Source of the DNA: Microcella alkaliphila
Lineage (GTDB): Bacteria; Actinomycetota; Actinomycetes; Actinomycetales; Microbacteriaceae
Length of the DNA: 64,000 bases
NCBI RefSeq assembly: GCF_004216855.1
Contig: NZ_SGXT01000017.1
Span: 1 to 64,000 of the forward strand
Direction: 5' to 3'
The position numbers and the translations under genes were made by a program. Within the stretch, counting starts at the first letter, position 1; the number at the start of each line of letters is the position of its first letter. The notes beneath the pieces were generated by a model. It made no database searches. It was given only the letters and a program-made list of their open reading frames with translations, and was not told the origin of the DNA. Positions 29,999-38,419 of this stretch are shown here, piece by piece.

Positions 29999-30583
29999 CT
30001 ACGTAGCGGCGCGCAGTTCGTAGTCGGAGCCGAGAACGATGGTGATGGGGGCCCCCGGGAAAGCGTCCGTCAGTTCGATGTCTGCCACGCCGTCGAGCAG
30101 TTCGACCATGCCGCGAGCAACCGGTTCGAGGTCAGCGCTCGTGTAATAGACGACCGTCTCCTCGATGTCGGTTGTCGCGGCCTGGGTGACCGTTCCGACG
30201 GGCCAGCCCCGAGCATCCAGCGCGCTCCGCGCTTGCGGGCCCCGCCCCACGGAACCGGTGCCATCGAGGATCGTGATCGTGAAGTCATCAGGCAGGTTCG
30301 CATCGGCGGCGTCCGTGATCGGCTCACCGGCAGGCTCGCCCGGCTCGGCAGGAGCGTCAGGGTTCTCCTCGGGCGGGGACGTCAAGACCGGGATGTCGAG
30401 CTCCAGTCGGTCGTCAATCGCGGCGAGCCCGACCATGCCGACCACGACAAGCACGACCGACGCGGCCGCACCGATCCCGACCGCGCCCCAGACGGCACCG
30501 CGACGACGCGGCGCCCGGTGTGCGCCCACTCGACCAGCATCGAGCGGCAGATCGTCGAAACGATCATGAGGGAAGTCGGGCAT
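29999..30583 (-). CDS. LytR C-terminal domain membrane protein
   Basis: 194 residues: cytoplasmic basic N-terminus, one membrane helix (VGIGAAASVVLVVVGMVGLAAI), a Pro/Glu linker, and an extracellular LytR_C domain (FTITILDGTGSVGRGPQARSA ... IVLGSDY). These proteins lack the LytR-CpsA-Psr catalytic domain. The gene lies 15 bases after DUF3263 and near groEL, the same neighbourhood as the mycobacterial Rv0431–Rv0430–groEL2 block (from memory). Confidence 0.85.
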   Translation of the reverse strand: MPDFPHDRFDDLPLDAGRVGAHRAPRRRGAVWGAVGIGAAASVVLVVVGMVGLAAIDDRLELDIPVLTSPPEENPDAPAEPGEPAGEPITDAADANLPDDFTITILDGTGSVGRGPQARSALDARGWPVGTVTQAATTDIEETVVYYTSADLEPVARGMVELLDGVADIELTDAFPGAPITIVLGSDYELRAAT

Positions 30584-30598
30584 TCGGGCTTTCTCGGC

Positions 30599-30871
30599 TC
30601 AGGAGGCGGCGGTGTCGCGCCGGGTACGACGACGCTCAGCACGCTCATCGCGCACCTCGTGCAAGCGGCCCACGAGGATCGGGTCGTACGCGCGGGACGC
30701 CGCGTCGTCAAGGACGGAGTTCAGTACCTGATAATACCGGGCCGGCCCCCAGCCAAACTCGGCGCGAATATGCCGCTCTTTTGCCGCGGTGTGACCCCAC
30801 CACTCGCGCTCGAAGTCGAGCACGCGTCGCGCGCGCTCGGACAGCGCCGCATCATCCAGTGGGGTGGACAT
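30599..30871 (-). CDS. DUF3263 protein
   Basis: A 90-residue basic helical protein with the family core RVLDFEREWWGHTAAKERHI and FGWGPARYYQVLN. DUF3263 looks like a small sigma-70 region-4/HTH-like DNA-binding fold and is restricted to Actinobacteria. The C-terminus is Arg-rich (DERAERRRTRRD). First gene of an operon with the LytR_C gene. Confidence 0.88.
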   Translation of the reverse strand: MSTPLDDAALSERARRVLDFEREWWGHTAAKERHIRAEFGWGPARYYQVLNSVLDDAASRAYDPILVGRLHEVRDERAERRRTRRDTAAS

Positions 30872-30932
30872 GGGCTCATCGTAGAACGGTCGGCATCGGC
30901 CTCTGGGCGGCTCGCGGAGGACGATCAGACTC

Positions 30933-30951
30933 GCGGATTAGGCTTACCTAA
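30933..30951. promoter_or_regulatory. DtxR/IdeR iron box before hmuT-like gene
   Basis: GCGGATTAGGCTTACCTAA matches the 19-base consensus at about 15 positions, with a perfect right half (AGGCTTACCTAA) and a weak left half. It ends 29 bases before the start of the heme-binding lipoprotein gene, in the same arrangement as the box before heme oxygenase. Confidence 0.75.
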
Positions 30952-30980
30952 GCCCCCCTTGCCAGCCGCTCCGGAGACCC

Positions 30981-32111
30981 ATGCCCTTCCCTCGTCGACG
31001 TCGCTCGGCGCTCGCTGTCGCCGTCGCCGTCGCCGTCGCCGTCGCGGCCACGATGCTGGTGCTCGCGGGGTGCGCTCCCTCCGGCGCCCTCGGCGGCACC
31101 GACCCCGAGGCGGTGGGCGAGCGCCCCGCGCTGTCGGAGATCGCCCTGCTCGACAACCCACGCATCGACGGCGGTCGCGCCACGGCCGTGATCGCGGACG
31201 CCGCGATTGACCCCGTCGTCGACACCCCGACCTCGGCGCTGCCGGCAACGGTGGTCTCGCGCGACCTGGATGGCGACCGCGACATCGAGGTCACGAGCGC
31301 CGACCGCGTTCTCGCCCTCGACATTGCCGGATCGCTGGCGGCCACCACCTGGGCCCTCGGCTTCGGCGATCGCCTCGTCGGGCGTGACGTGTCGACCACC
31401 TTTCCCGGCACGGACGATCTGGCGCTCGTGACCAGTTCGGGCCACGCGGTCAGCGCCGAGTCGGTGTTGTCGCTGCGCCCCGATCTGATCATCACCGACG
31501 GTACGGTGGGCCCGACCGACGTGCTCGTGCAACTGCGCACTGCCGGAATCACGGTCGTGTACGTCGACGTCGAGCCGGGGCTCGCGGCGCCGGCCACCCT
31601 CGCCCGTGATGTCGCCGCCATCTTCGGCGCGCCCGAAGCGGGCGACCTGCTGGCCGAGCGGATCGACTCCGAGTTGACCGACGTGCTCGGCGAGATAGCC
31701 GCCATCGCCCCGAGCCCGCCGGGCGAGCGGGTGCGCATCCTGTTCCTGTATCTGCGCGGCGCGAGCGGCATCTACTACCTCTTCGGCGAGGAGTCGGGAG
31801 CCGACGAGTTGATCGACGGTCTCGGCGGCATTGACGTCGCCGGCGAGATCGGGTGGACGGGGCTTCGCCCGATGACCGACGAGGCGCTTATCGCCGCCGA
31901 CCCCGACCTCATCATGGTCATGTCAAGCGGGTTGGCGAGCGTCGGAGGCGTCGACGGCCTCCTCGCCGAGAAGCCCGCGATGGCACTCACTTCTGCCGGG
32001 CAGAACCGCCGCTTCGTTGACATGGCCGACGGCGAGGTGTTGAGCTTCGGACCGCGCACGCCTCTCGTGCTCGACGCGCTCGCCCGCGCCATCTACGGCG
32101 CCGACCAGTAG
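30981..32111 (+). CDS. hmuT: Heme ABC transporter substrate-binding lipoprotein (HmuT-like)
   Basis: A 376-residue periplasmic-binding-protein-fold lipoprotein: Arg-rich start, a signal peptide with a run of Ala-Val repeats, and lipobox LAGC (Cys31). Then come the class-III binding fold segments ATTWALGFGDRLVGRD, SVLSLRPDLIITD, GGIDVAGEIGWTGLRP and LSFGPRTPLVLDALA. The last pattern is characteristic of HmuT. The permease and ATPase genes (hmuUV) expected downstream are absent here; a DUF2332 gene on the other strand follows. An iron box upstream supports iron-repressed expression. Confidence 0.87.
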   Translation: MPFPRRRRSALAVAVAVAVAVAATMLVLAGCAPSGALGGTDPEAVGERPALSEIALLDNPRIDGGRATAVIADAAIDPVVDTPTSALPATVVSRDLDGDRDIEVTSADRVLALDIAGSLAATTWALGFGDRLVGRDVSTTFPGTDDLALVTSSGHAVSAESVLSLRPDLIITDGTVGPTDVLVQLRTAGITVVYVDVEPGLAAPATLARDVAAIFGAPEAGDLLAERIDSELTDVLGEIAAIAPSPPGERVRILFLYLRGASGIYYLFGEESGADELIDGLGGIDVAGEIGWTGLRPMTDEALIAADPDLIMVMSSGLASVGGVDGLLAEKPAMALTSAGQNRRFVDMADGEVLSFGPRTPLVLDALARAIYGADQ

Positions 32112-32115
32112 CCGC

Positions 32116-33105
32116 TCAGGCTCCGACGACCCCGTCGGCCCACCGCTCGATACGGTCGCCGTGCGGGGCCACGATTGCGAGGGGACGCCCGTCACGGCTC
32201 AGCACGAAATCGCCGTCCTCCCCGGGCAGGCTGTGGGCGGCGTGCTCAGCGACCTCGAGGAGCACCCGCCGGCCGTCGAGCGACACCCACACGTCGGCGA
32301 GCTCGCGCGCCAGCTCGCCAAATCGGGCGCGCGCGTCGGGAGCGAGGTAGACGAGAACGGCGGGGCTCCAGATGACCCGCACGACGTCGTCGGGCATCTC
32401 CGCCACGGCCGCGCGCAGCCCATCGACCGCGTCGCCCGCCATCACACGAGGCGGATGCGCGTGCGCAACGCGCAGGGCCGCATCGAGCTGGCGGGCCCGG
32501 TCGCGCTCCTCTGGCCAGATCAGGGTGCGCAGCCACCGCTCGTCGTCGGGTGACCCCAGGGCCAACGGACGCCGCTCGAGCCCGGCCCGCCACACGATGT
32601 CGGGCCGGTGCGTGGGCGCCGGCACGGCGTCACCGAGTTGGCAGTCGAGTTCGAGCTCGACGAGTTCGTCGTCGACCGGCTCCACCGTCGACGCGGGTTC
32701 GCTCCCGCGCCAGAAGCGGTGTCGGTAGCGGTCGACGAGCAGCCCCAGCCCGATCGACGCCCCGACTTCGAGCAGCGCGATCGGCGCGCGGATGCCGTCC
32801 AGCGCCGCGACGAGGGCAGAGGAACGCCGGGGGTCGTTCGTCTGCGTGGCGCGCGTGCGGGCGACCGCCTCGACGGCGTCCCATTCCCCCTCGAGCCAGG
32901 CGCGAGCATCCCCAGCTGGTGACAGCCCGGTGAAGCGGGCCGCCGTGAGAACGAGCACGGGTTGCCGACACGCGACGGGAAGCGTGTCGATGAGCGCCAT
33001 TGCGTCAGGGTCGTCGGCGAGGTCGTGAGCCCACCGCGCGTAGACCGCCGAACGGCCGGCCGCTTCGCGGGCGAAGCGGCGGTACCGTTCGGTGGTCGAC
33101 GTCAC
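32116..33105 (-). CDS. DUF2332 protein
   Basis: A 329-residue protein of the actinobacterial DUF2332 family: N-terminal YRRFAREAAGRSAVYARWA, central IALLEVGASIGLGLLVDRYR (resembling a methyltransferase glycine loop), and C-terminal VIWSPAVLVYLAPDAR. Function is unknown; the resemblance to SAM-dependent enzymes is only suggestive. Convergent with hmuT (4-base gap). Confidence 0.82.
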   Translation of the reverse strand: MTSTTERYRRFAREAAGRSAVYARWAHDLADDPDAMALIDTLPVACRQPVLVLTAARFTGLSPAGDARAWLEGEWDAVEAVARTRATQTNDPRRSSALVAALDGIRAPIALLEVGASIGLGLLVDRYRHRFWRGSEPASTVEPVDDELVELELDCQLGDAVPAPTHRPDIVWRAGLERRPLALGSPDDERWLRTLIWPEERDRARQLDAALRVAHAHPPRVMAGDAVDGLRAAVAEMPDDVVRVIWSPAVLVYLAPDARARFGELARELADVWVSLDGRRVLLEVAEHAAHSLPGEDGDFVLSRDGRPLAIVAPHGDRIERWADGVVGA

Positions 33106-33137
33106 GTTCGCATCCTGCCACGCAGGATGCGAACGGC

Positions 33138-34334
33138 TCAGGCGGCGCGGCGGCGCAGCAGCATGACGGCGAGTGCGACGATCACGGCGAGCAATACGGC
33201 AGTGCCGGCGAGGAGCACGCCCGCTGACATTCCTGCAGGCTCGGCGTCGGAGCCGGTCCCGCCCGCGGCGTCGCCGTCCAGGTCGCCCGGAGCCGCATCA
33301 GCGGAGTTGACCGCGCAGTCGGTCGGCAGCGAGTACGTGAGGGTGATGGGGTCGAACTCTTCGCCGGCAGGATACGTGCCGAACGCGTCGGCGCCCGACA
33401 CCGTGAGCTGTGTCGGGATGCCCGTGATCGTCACGGTGCCGTTGTCGCGGCTGCCGCTGTCGGCGCCGGCAAGGTTCAGCTCGAGGAAGCGCACGTCGAG
33501 CGCCTCGACCTCCTCGAAGTCTTGCCGCGTGCCCGTCACGTCGGCGACCAGTTCGGCCGTTGTGGCGCTCGTGAAGACGATGCGCGGGTTGGCGATGAGC
33601 GTGTCAAGAATGCCCTCGTGGCCGGTGAAACGAATCGCGCCCTCGAACGCGATCTCGCCCGTGCGCGCAGCGGGGTTGACCGCGCCCTGGCCACCCGCGA
33701 AGGTGAAGAGCGGCACCTCGTAGGTTGCTCCATCGAGCACCTCCCACTCGCCGCGGGCGATGGAGCCGCTCACATACGCGCGGAAGCTCTCCTTGAAGCC
33801 CCAGTCGAGCTGCGCATCGGACACGACGCACTGGTCGGCACCCGCGGCGGTTGCCGCGGGGTCGACGATCTGCAGCACGACGCCGCGGTCGACGGATCCC
33901 TGGAAGGTCAGCGTGTGCTGGCCGACGAGGTCATCGGGCAGGCGGCCCGTCCAGACAGCCTGGCCGTGCGCATCCGCCGTGACCTCGCCGAGGAGGCGCG
34001 GCTCACTGTAGACGACAACACGGATGCCCGTTTCGCCGGGCTGGAATCCGGGCGCGCGGGCCTCGATGCGGCCGCCCGGCAGCAGGTCGCCGTCGACGCC
34101 GACGAGTTCGGCACCGGTGGTCGCCGGCGGGTTCAGCATGAAACCCGTGCCGGTGACCGCGATCGTCCCCCCATCGAGGTTCAGCCCCTGCGTCTTCGAC
34201 ACCGACACGGTCGGGATGGGCGCGGTCGTGTCGGCGGCCGCTGATTCAACGGGGCCAATGGTGAGGGTGAGCGCGAAGGCGAGGCCCCCCGCGAGGGCGA
34301 CGGCGAACGGCCGCCGGCGGGAAAGGGTGTGCAC
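33138..34334 (-). CDS. HtaA-domain heme-binding surface protein
   Basis: About 398 residues: signal peptide ending VESAAA, an Ig-like domain (VSKTQGLNLDGGTIAVTGTGF), an HtaA domain (VSDAQLDWGFKESFRAYVSGSIARGEW, ANPRIVFTSATTAELVADV), a Gly/Asp linker, and a C-terminal membrane anchor followed by RRRAA. HtaA domains in corynebacteria bind heme at the surface and hand it to HmuT. One conserved Tyr is visible in FRAYVSG. GTG 34334 has GGAG 7 bases upstream and opens directly on the signal peptide. Lies 1 kb from hmuT but in its own unit. Confidence 0.85.
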   Translation of the reverse strand: MHTLSRRRPFAVALAGGLAFALTLTIGPVESAAADTTAPIPTVSVSKTQGLNLDGGTIAVTGTGFMLNPPATTGAELVGVDGDLLPGGRIEARAPGFQPGETGIRVVVYSEPRLLGEVTADAHGQAVWTGRLPDDLVGQHTLTFQGSVDRGVVLQIVDPAATAAGADQCVVSDAQLDWGFKESFRAYVSGSIARGEWEVLDGATYEVPLFTFAGGQGAVNPAARTGEIAFEGAIRFTGHEGILDTLIANPRIVFTSATTAELVADVTGTRQDFEEVEALDVRFLELNLAGADSGSRDNGTVTITGIPTQLTVSGADAFGTYPAGEEFDPITLTYSLPTDCAVNSADAAPGDLDGDAAGGTGSDAEPAGMSAGVLLAGTAVLLAVIVALAVMLLRRRAA

Positions 34335-34416
34335 TGGTGACTCCGTAGTCAGAAGAGCGTCGATTCCTTGGGTAATTTTCACCGAACATAAGGATGCGCC
34401 ATGCGCGCGCACCCCC

Positions 34417-34908
34417 CTAATTCAACGCCGCGTCGCCTGTTCGACCGCTGGGAGGCCGCACCATCGTTACGTGCGGAATGCCCGCCTCCACATACCCGTC
34501 GCCGATCGGGTCGAATCCCGCGCGAGCGTACAGCGGTTGGATGTACGACTGCGAGTGCAGGGCGAGCGGCTCGTCACCGAACTGGGCGATCACGTGCTCG
34601 ACGAGACGGAGCGCGAGACCGCGGCCACGAGCATCCGGCCGCGTCACGACGCGCCCGATCAGGCGGCGCGCGCCGCCGTGAGCGGGGTCGGGATGCTCGT
34701 CCTCGATCACGCGCAGATAGCTGACCACGCCGCGATCGTCCCGCATCCACACGTGCAGGGTCGACTCGTCGCGGTCGCGATCGTCAAGTTCGGGCTCGTC
34801 GATTTGCTGCTCGAGATAGAAGACGACCGTGCGCAGCATGGCGATGTCGAAGAACTCGTCGGCCGAAATGTGACTCCATGTTTTCTGCTCGATGGAAGGT
34901 TCCGGCAC
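34417..34908 (-). CDS. GNAT N-acetyltransferase, ElaA-like
   Basis: About 163 residues. The acetyl-CoA pocket motif appears as IGRVVTRPDARGRGLALRLVEHVI, and the ElaA signature as LHSQSYIQPLYARAGFDPIG. GTG 34908 is used because the longer frame would overlap the msrB start; a start further in is also possible. The substrate is unknown. Divergent from msrB with a 55-base gap. Confidence 0.85.
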   Translation of the reverse strand: MPEPSIEQKTWSHISADEFFDIAMLRTVVFYLEQQIDEPELDDRDRDESTLHVWMRDDRGVVSYLRVIEDEHPDPAHGGARRLIGRVVTRPDARGRGLALRLVEHVIAQFGDEPLALHSQSYIQPLYARAGFDPIGDGYVEAGIPHVTMVRPPSGRTGDAALN

Positions 34909-34963
34909 ATGGCCGAGTTTAATGGGGTGAGACGACCCGCCCGACGGGCGAGCAGGAGGAACC

Positions 34964-35398
34964 ATGAGCGAGCAGACCACCGGCAAGTACCAGGTCGAGA
35001 AGACCGAAGACGAGTGGCGGGCCGAACTCGGTGAAGAGCGCTACCAGGTGCTACGCCAGGCCGGCACCGAGCGCGCCTGGACGGGCGAACTGCTCGACGA
35101 GAGCCGCGCCGGCCTCTACACGTGCGGTGCCTGCGGCGCAGAACTGTTCCAGGCGGGCACGAAGTTCGACTCGGGCTGCGGCTGGCCGAGCTTCTACGAG
35201 TCGGTGCGCCCCGAGGCTGTTGAGCTGCTCGAAGACACCTCCCTTGGCATGGTACGCACCGAGGTGCGCTGCGCCACCTGCGGTTCGCACCTCGGGCACG
35301 TGTTCCCCGACGGGTTCGGCACGCCGACCGGCGACCGCTACTGCATGAACTCGCTGGCGCTCGACTTCACTCCGGCCGACGACGCCGACCCGGCCTAG
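34964..35398 (+). CDS. msrB: Peptide-methionine (R)-S-oxide reductase MsrB
   Basis: A 144-residue repair enzyme for oxidised methionine. It carries the zinc-binding pairs CGAC and CATC, the conserved GCGWPSFYE, HLGHVFPDG and the catalytic Cys in DRYCMNSLAL. Start ATG 34964 follows AGCAGGAGGAACC, a near-perfect ribosome site. Single gene; cytoplasmic. Confidence 0.97.
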   Translation: MSEQTTGKYQVEKTEDEWRAELGEERYQVLRQAGTERAWTGELLDESRAGLYTCGACGAELFQAGTKFDSGCGWPSFYESVRPEAVELLEDTSLGMVRTEVRCATCGSHLGHVFPDGFGTPTGDRYCMNSLALDFTPADDADPA

Positions 35399-35402
35399 TC
35401 AC

Positions 35403-36806
35403 TCACGCCGGCTGGCGAGCGCTGACGCGGTAACTCGCCCCGCGGTGCTCGTCGGGCAGCCGATCTCCACGGCCGTGCAACTTCTGCCGCAGCGTGCCCT
35501 CCTCGTAGCCGTCGGGGTACAGCCCGCGATCGCGCAGCACCGGGATGACGTGTTCGACCACATCGGCGAAGGTGCCGGGCGTCACGGCATAGGCGAGGTT
35601 GAAGCCGTCGACATCGGTCTCTGCCACCCATTGCTCCAGCTCGTCGGCGATCTCGGCACCCGAACCCACGATGAGGGGCCCCAGTCCACCGATAGCGCTG
35701 TGTCGGCCGATATCGGCGACCGTGAACTCGGTGCCGTGTTCGGCCGCGGCCGCGAAGTTCGAGACGACTGACTGAATCGCGTTACTCGGGACGTTGCCGA
35801 CCGGTTCATCCAGCGGGAACTGCGAGAGGTCGATTCCCATCCAGCCGGACATGAAGACGAGAGCACCCTCGGGGTTGGCGTACGACAGGTAGTCGCGGTA
35901 CTTCGCCTGGGCTGCGTCAGCAGTGGCGTCCGTGATGATCGTCAGCAGGGTGTAGATCCGCGCCGCGTAGCGATCGCGACCCGCCGCCTCCAACGCGTCT
36001 CGGATCCGCGTGACGGTCGCCCGCAGGACCTCCTTCGTCGGGGCGGCGACGAAAATCGCTTCAGCGTTGCCGGCGGCAAACGCGACTCCGCGGGGGCTCG
36101 CGCCGGCCTGGTAGATGACGGGTGTGCGCTGCGGGCTCGGCTCAGAGATGTGAATGCCGGGAACCGTGAAGTGCGTGCCCTCGTGACGAATGTCGTGCAC
36201 CTTCGCAGGGTCGGTGTACACCCCGCTGGCCCGATCGCGAACGACGGCATCGTCTTCCCACGAGCCCTCCCACAGCTTGTACAACACCTCGAGGTACTCA
36301 TCGGCGTGGTCGTAGCGATCGTCGTGCTCGCGCTGGTCGTCATGCCCCATATTGCGCGCCGCGCTCGGCAAGTAACCGGTGACGACGTTCCACCCCACGC
36401 GCCCCTTGGTCAGGTGGTCGAGGGTCGTCATCCGGCGGGCAAACGGGTAGGGATGCTCGTAGGCCGTTCCTGCCGTCACACCGAATCCCAGATGCTCAGT
36501 CACCGCGGCCATCGCGGACACGAGCAGGATCGGGTCGTTGACCGGCACTTGAGCGCCGTGCCGGATCGCCGCCTCATTCGACCCGCCATACACGTCATAC
36601 GTGCCGAGGACGTCGGCGATGAAGATGCCGTCGAACGAGCCCTTCTCCAGCAGTTGGGCCAGCTCCGTCCAGTACGACAACTCGGTGTAGCGGTGCGACT
36701 GGTCGTCGGGGTGGCGCCAGAGCCCGGAAGACTGGTGGGCGACGCAGTTCATGTCAAACGCGTTGAAGCGGATGCGGCGGGGAGGCGTGGCAGCGGTGGT
36801 GGACAT
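35403..36806 (-). CDS. FMN-dependent monooxygenase of the NtaA/SnaA/DszA family
   Basis: A 467-residue flavin monooxygenase of the two-component luciferase-like family: FNAFDMNCVAHQSSGLWRHP at the start, IFIADVLGTYDVYGG, MTTLDHLTKGRVGWNVVTGY, and HEGTHFTVPGIHISEPSPQRTPVIYQAG. Such enzymes oxidise sulfonates, sulfides, thioesters or aminopolycarboxylates using reduced FMN from a separate reductase. ATG 36806 is used; MAAM begins three codons earlier. No reductase, transporter or sulfur gene is adjacent, so the substrate is open. Convergent with msrB. Confidence 0.9.
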   Translation of the reverse strand: MSTTAATPPRRIRFNAFDMNCVAHQSSGLWRHPDDQSHRYTELSYWTELAQLLEKGSFDGIFIADVLGTYDVYGGSNEAAIRHGAQVPVNDPILLVSAMAAVTEHLGFGVTAGTAYEHPYPFARRMTTLDHLTKGRVGWNVVTGYLPSAARNMGHDDQREHDDRYDHADEYLEVLYKLWEGSWEDDAVVRDRASGVYTDPAKVHDIRHEGTHFTVPGIHISEPSPQRTPVIYQAGASPRGVAFAAGNAEAIFVAAPTKEVLRATVTRIRDALEAAGRDRYAARIYTLLTIITDATADAAQAKYRDYLSYANPEGALVFMSGWMGIDLSQFPLDEPVGNVPSNAIQSVVSNFAAAAEHGTEFTVADIGRHSAIGGLGPLIVGSGAEIADELEQWVAETDVDGFNLAYAVTPGTFADVVEHVIPVLRDRGLYPDGYEEGTLRQKLHGRGDRLPDEHRGASYRVSARQPA

Positions 36807-36939
36807 GGCCGCCATCGTGCCCGCCTGATCGCACCCCGCGCATCCCTCGTGTCGCAGCGTGACCGTGCGTGTCACCGGATGACGCAGCGCGACGCCCGAT
36901 GACGCGGATGCGTGAAGCGAGTGCCTTGACGCTCCGAGC

Positions 36940-37167
36940 GTGTCGGACATGACCGCCACCACAATCGACCACCAACTGCGGCCACTGTCCAGCTTCTTCC
37001 GGTCGCTGACCCTGCCCGAAGGCAATTACGCAGCAGACCGCGACCTCACCGACGACGGGGTCAGCGCCCCCGAACTGCACGAACGCTTCGACCGCACCGT
37101 CGACGCCGCACTCGCTCTCGTGACCCGTGAACTTCTCGAAGTCCGCTCCGCCTACTTCCGACGGTGA
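36940..37167 (+). CDS. Small hypothetical protein
   Basis: 75 residues from GTG 36940 (or 72 from ATG 36949). The sequence is mixed polar and helical (PLSSFFRSLTLPEGNYAADR ... ALALVTRELLEVRSAYF) with no recognisable domain. Codon use fits the neighbourhood and it ends 3 bases before the stop of the DMT transporter on the other strand. It would be the only gene in the 364 bases between two minus-strand genes. Confidence 0.4.
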   Translation: MSDMTATTIDHQLRPLSSFFRSLTLPEGNYAADRDLTDDGVSAPELHERFDRTVDAALALVTRELLEVRSAYFRR

Positions 37168-37170
37168 CGC

Positions 37171-38121
37171 TCACCGTGCCCGCGCCGGGTGCGGCCGCCA
37201 GCGGTCGAGCGTTGCGACGACGATTCCGAGTGCGGTGAGCGCCACGCCCGCGATCGTCTGAGGGGCGAGCGCCGGCCCGATGGCCGACACCGAGTCGAAT
37301 ACGATGGCGCCCAGCAGCTGGCCGAGCACGAGGCACATGCCGAGCAGCAGCACGCCAATGCGCCGCACTGTCGCCGTCTGCACGGCGATGAACACGACGC
37401 CGACGATGCCGCCCAGGTAGAGGTACACCTCCGTCGGGGGCGCGGCGGGCAGCCCCCGCACGATCAGCGCAACCGCCGTCACGCCGACGAGGCCGGCCGT
37501 GCCGACCGTGAAGTTGACGAGTGTCGCGGCAAGCGGTGAGCCGCTCACCTCGCGCACGCGGCCGTTCATCGCCTGCTGCACACCGATCCCGAGGCCCGCG
37601 ACAAGCGGGAGCACCAACGCCAGCCACGGGATGCTCGCGGACGCGTCCCCGGCGACCGTCACGATCACGGCGACCACCGTGAGTGCGGCCCCAATGACGC
37701 GCGCGGGCGTCGGGGGCGTGCGTCGCGCACCTGCGAAGCCCCGCGCATCCGCCACCATGCCGGCGAGGGTCTGGCCCGAGACAATCGCCACGGTGAAGAT
37801 GGCGACCCCGAGCACCCCGGCGACGAGCCCCTGCGAGAGGACGAAGAACGCTCCGCCGGCCCCGCCGAGCAGCATCCACCAGGGCAGCTCGCCCGCGCGC
37901 ATCGCCGCCGGGATGCGGGCCATGGCCGCGCGGCCACGCGCGGTCGCCAACACGACGACGAGAAGCACCACCCATCCCGACGAGAACGACACGAGCGCTG
38001 CGGTGAAGCCGTCATCGAAGCGTTGACCCAACTCGCCGTTGATGCGCGACTGCGTGGCGACGCCGAGACCGGCGAGCACCGTCGCCGCCACCGCAAGCAC
38101 CGTGCGGCTGCGCTCGCTCAT
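37171..38121 (-). CDS. DMT-superfamily transporter (tandem YdcZ-type)
   Basis: A 316-residue membrane protein with about ten helices and two halves related to each other: SRINGELGQRFDDGFTAALVSFSSG in the first and QQAMNGRVREVSGSPLAATLVNFTVG in the second, the YdcZ-type repeat. A role in export or uptake of small molecules is likely; the substrate is unknown. ATG 38121 gives the first helix directly (VLAVAATVLAGLGVATQSRI). Confidence 0.87.
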   Translation of the reverse strand: MSERSRTVLAVAATVLAGLGVATQSRINGELGQRFDDGFTAALVSFSSGWVVLLVVVLATARGRAAMARIPAAMRAGELPWWMLLGGAGGAFFVLSQGLVAGVLGVAIFTVAIVSGQTLAGMVADARGFAGARRTPPTPARVIGAALTVVAVIVTVAGDASASIPWLALVLPLVAGLGIGVQQAMNGRVREVSGSPLAATLVNFTVGTAGLVGVTAVALIVRGLPAAPPTEVYLYLGGIVGVVFIAVQTATVRRIGVLLLGMCLVLGQLLGAIVFDSVSAIGPALAPQTIAGVALTALGIVVATLDRWRPHPARAR

Positions 38122-38193
38122 GCGGTTCCTCCCTGCGACGCGATGCGTGCACGTGGGGCCTATCGCCGCAAACGACCATTCGGGACTGGAGTG

Positions 38194-38217
38194 GGGCCGC
38201 CGGTGGGAATCGAACCC
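38194..38217 (-). repeat. Duplicated 3' end of a tRNA gene
   Basis: GGGGCCGCCGGTGGGAATCG and the next bases (38194–38217) nearly repeat the T-arm/acceptor 3' end of the real tRNA-Thr found 80 bases to the right (CGGGCCGCCTGTGGGAATCG). No D-arm or anticodon arm accompanies it, so it is a fragment. Such 24-base duplications of a tRNA 3' end are typical attachment-site scars left by integration and loss of an element. Confidence 0.65.
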
Positions 38218-38275
38218 CGCGACGCGACAGCGTCGGCGCACCGGGAATGCCCCAAGCGGGAACTACTGGATTGCG

Positions 38276-38348
38276 GGCCGCCTGTGGGAATCGAACCCAC
38301 GACCTATTCATTACGAGTGAATCGCTCTGCCGACTGAGCTAAGGCGGC
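38276..38348 (-). tRNA. tRNA-Thr (anticodon CGU)
   Basis: The minus-strand cloverleaf is complete: acceptor GCCGCCT/AGGCGGC, D stem GCTC/GAGC, anticodon arm ATTCA-CTCGTAA-TGAAT with anticodon CGT, and T arm GTGGG-TTCGATT-CCCAC. CCA is not encoded. It reads ACG threonine codons, frequent in this GC-rich genome. Confidence 0.95.
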
Positions 38349-38419
38349 GTGCGACGGGCGAGCCCGGCACGGTGCAGAAGTCTAGCCCAAACGCGCGGGC
38401 CCCGAAGACGCGGGGCGGC

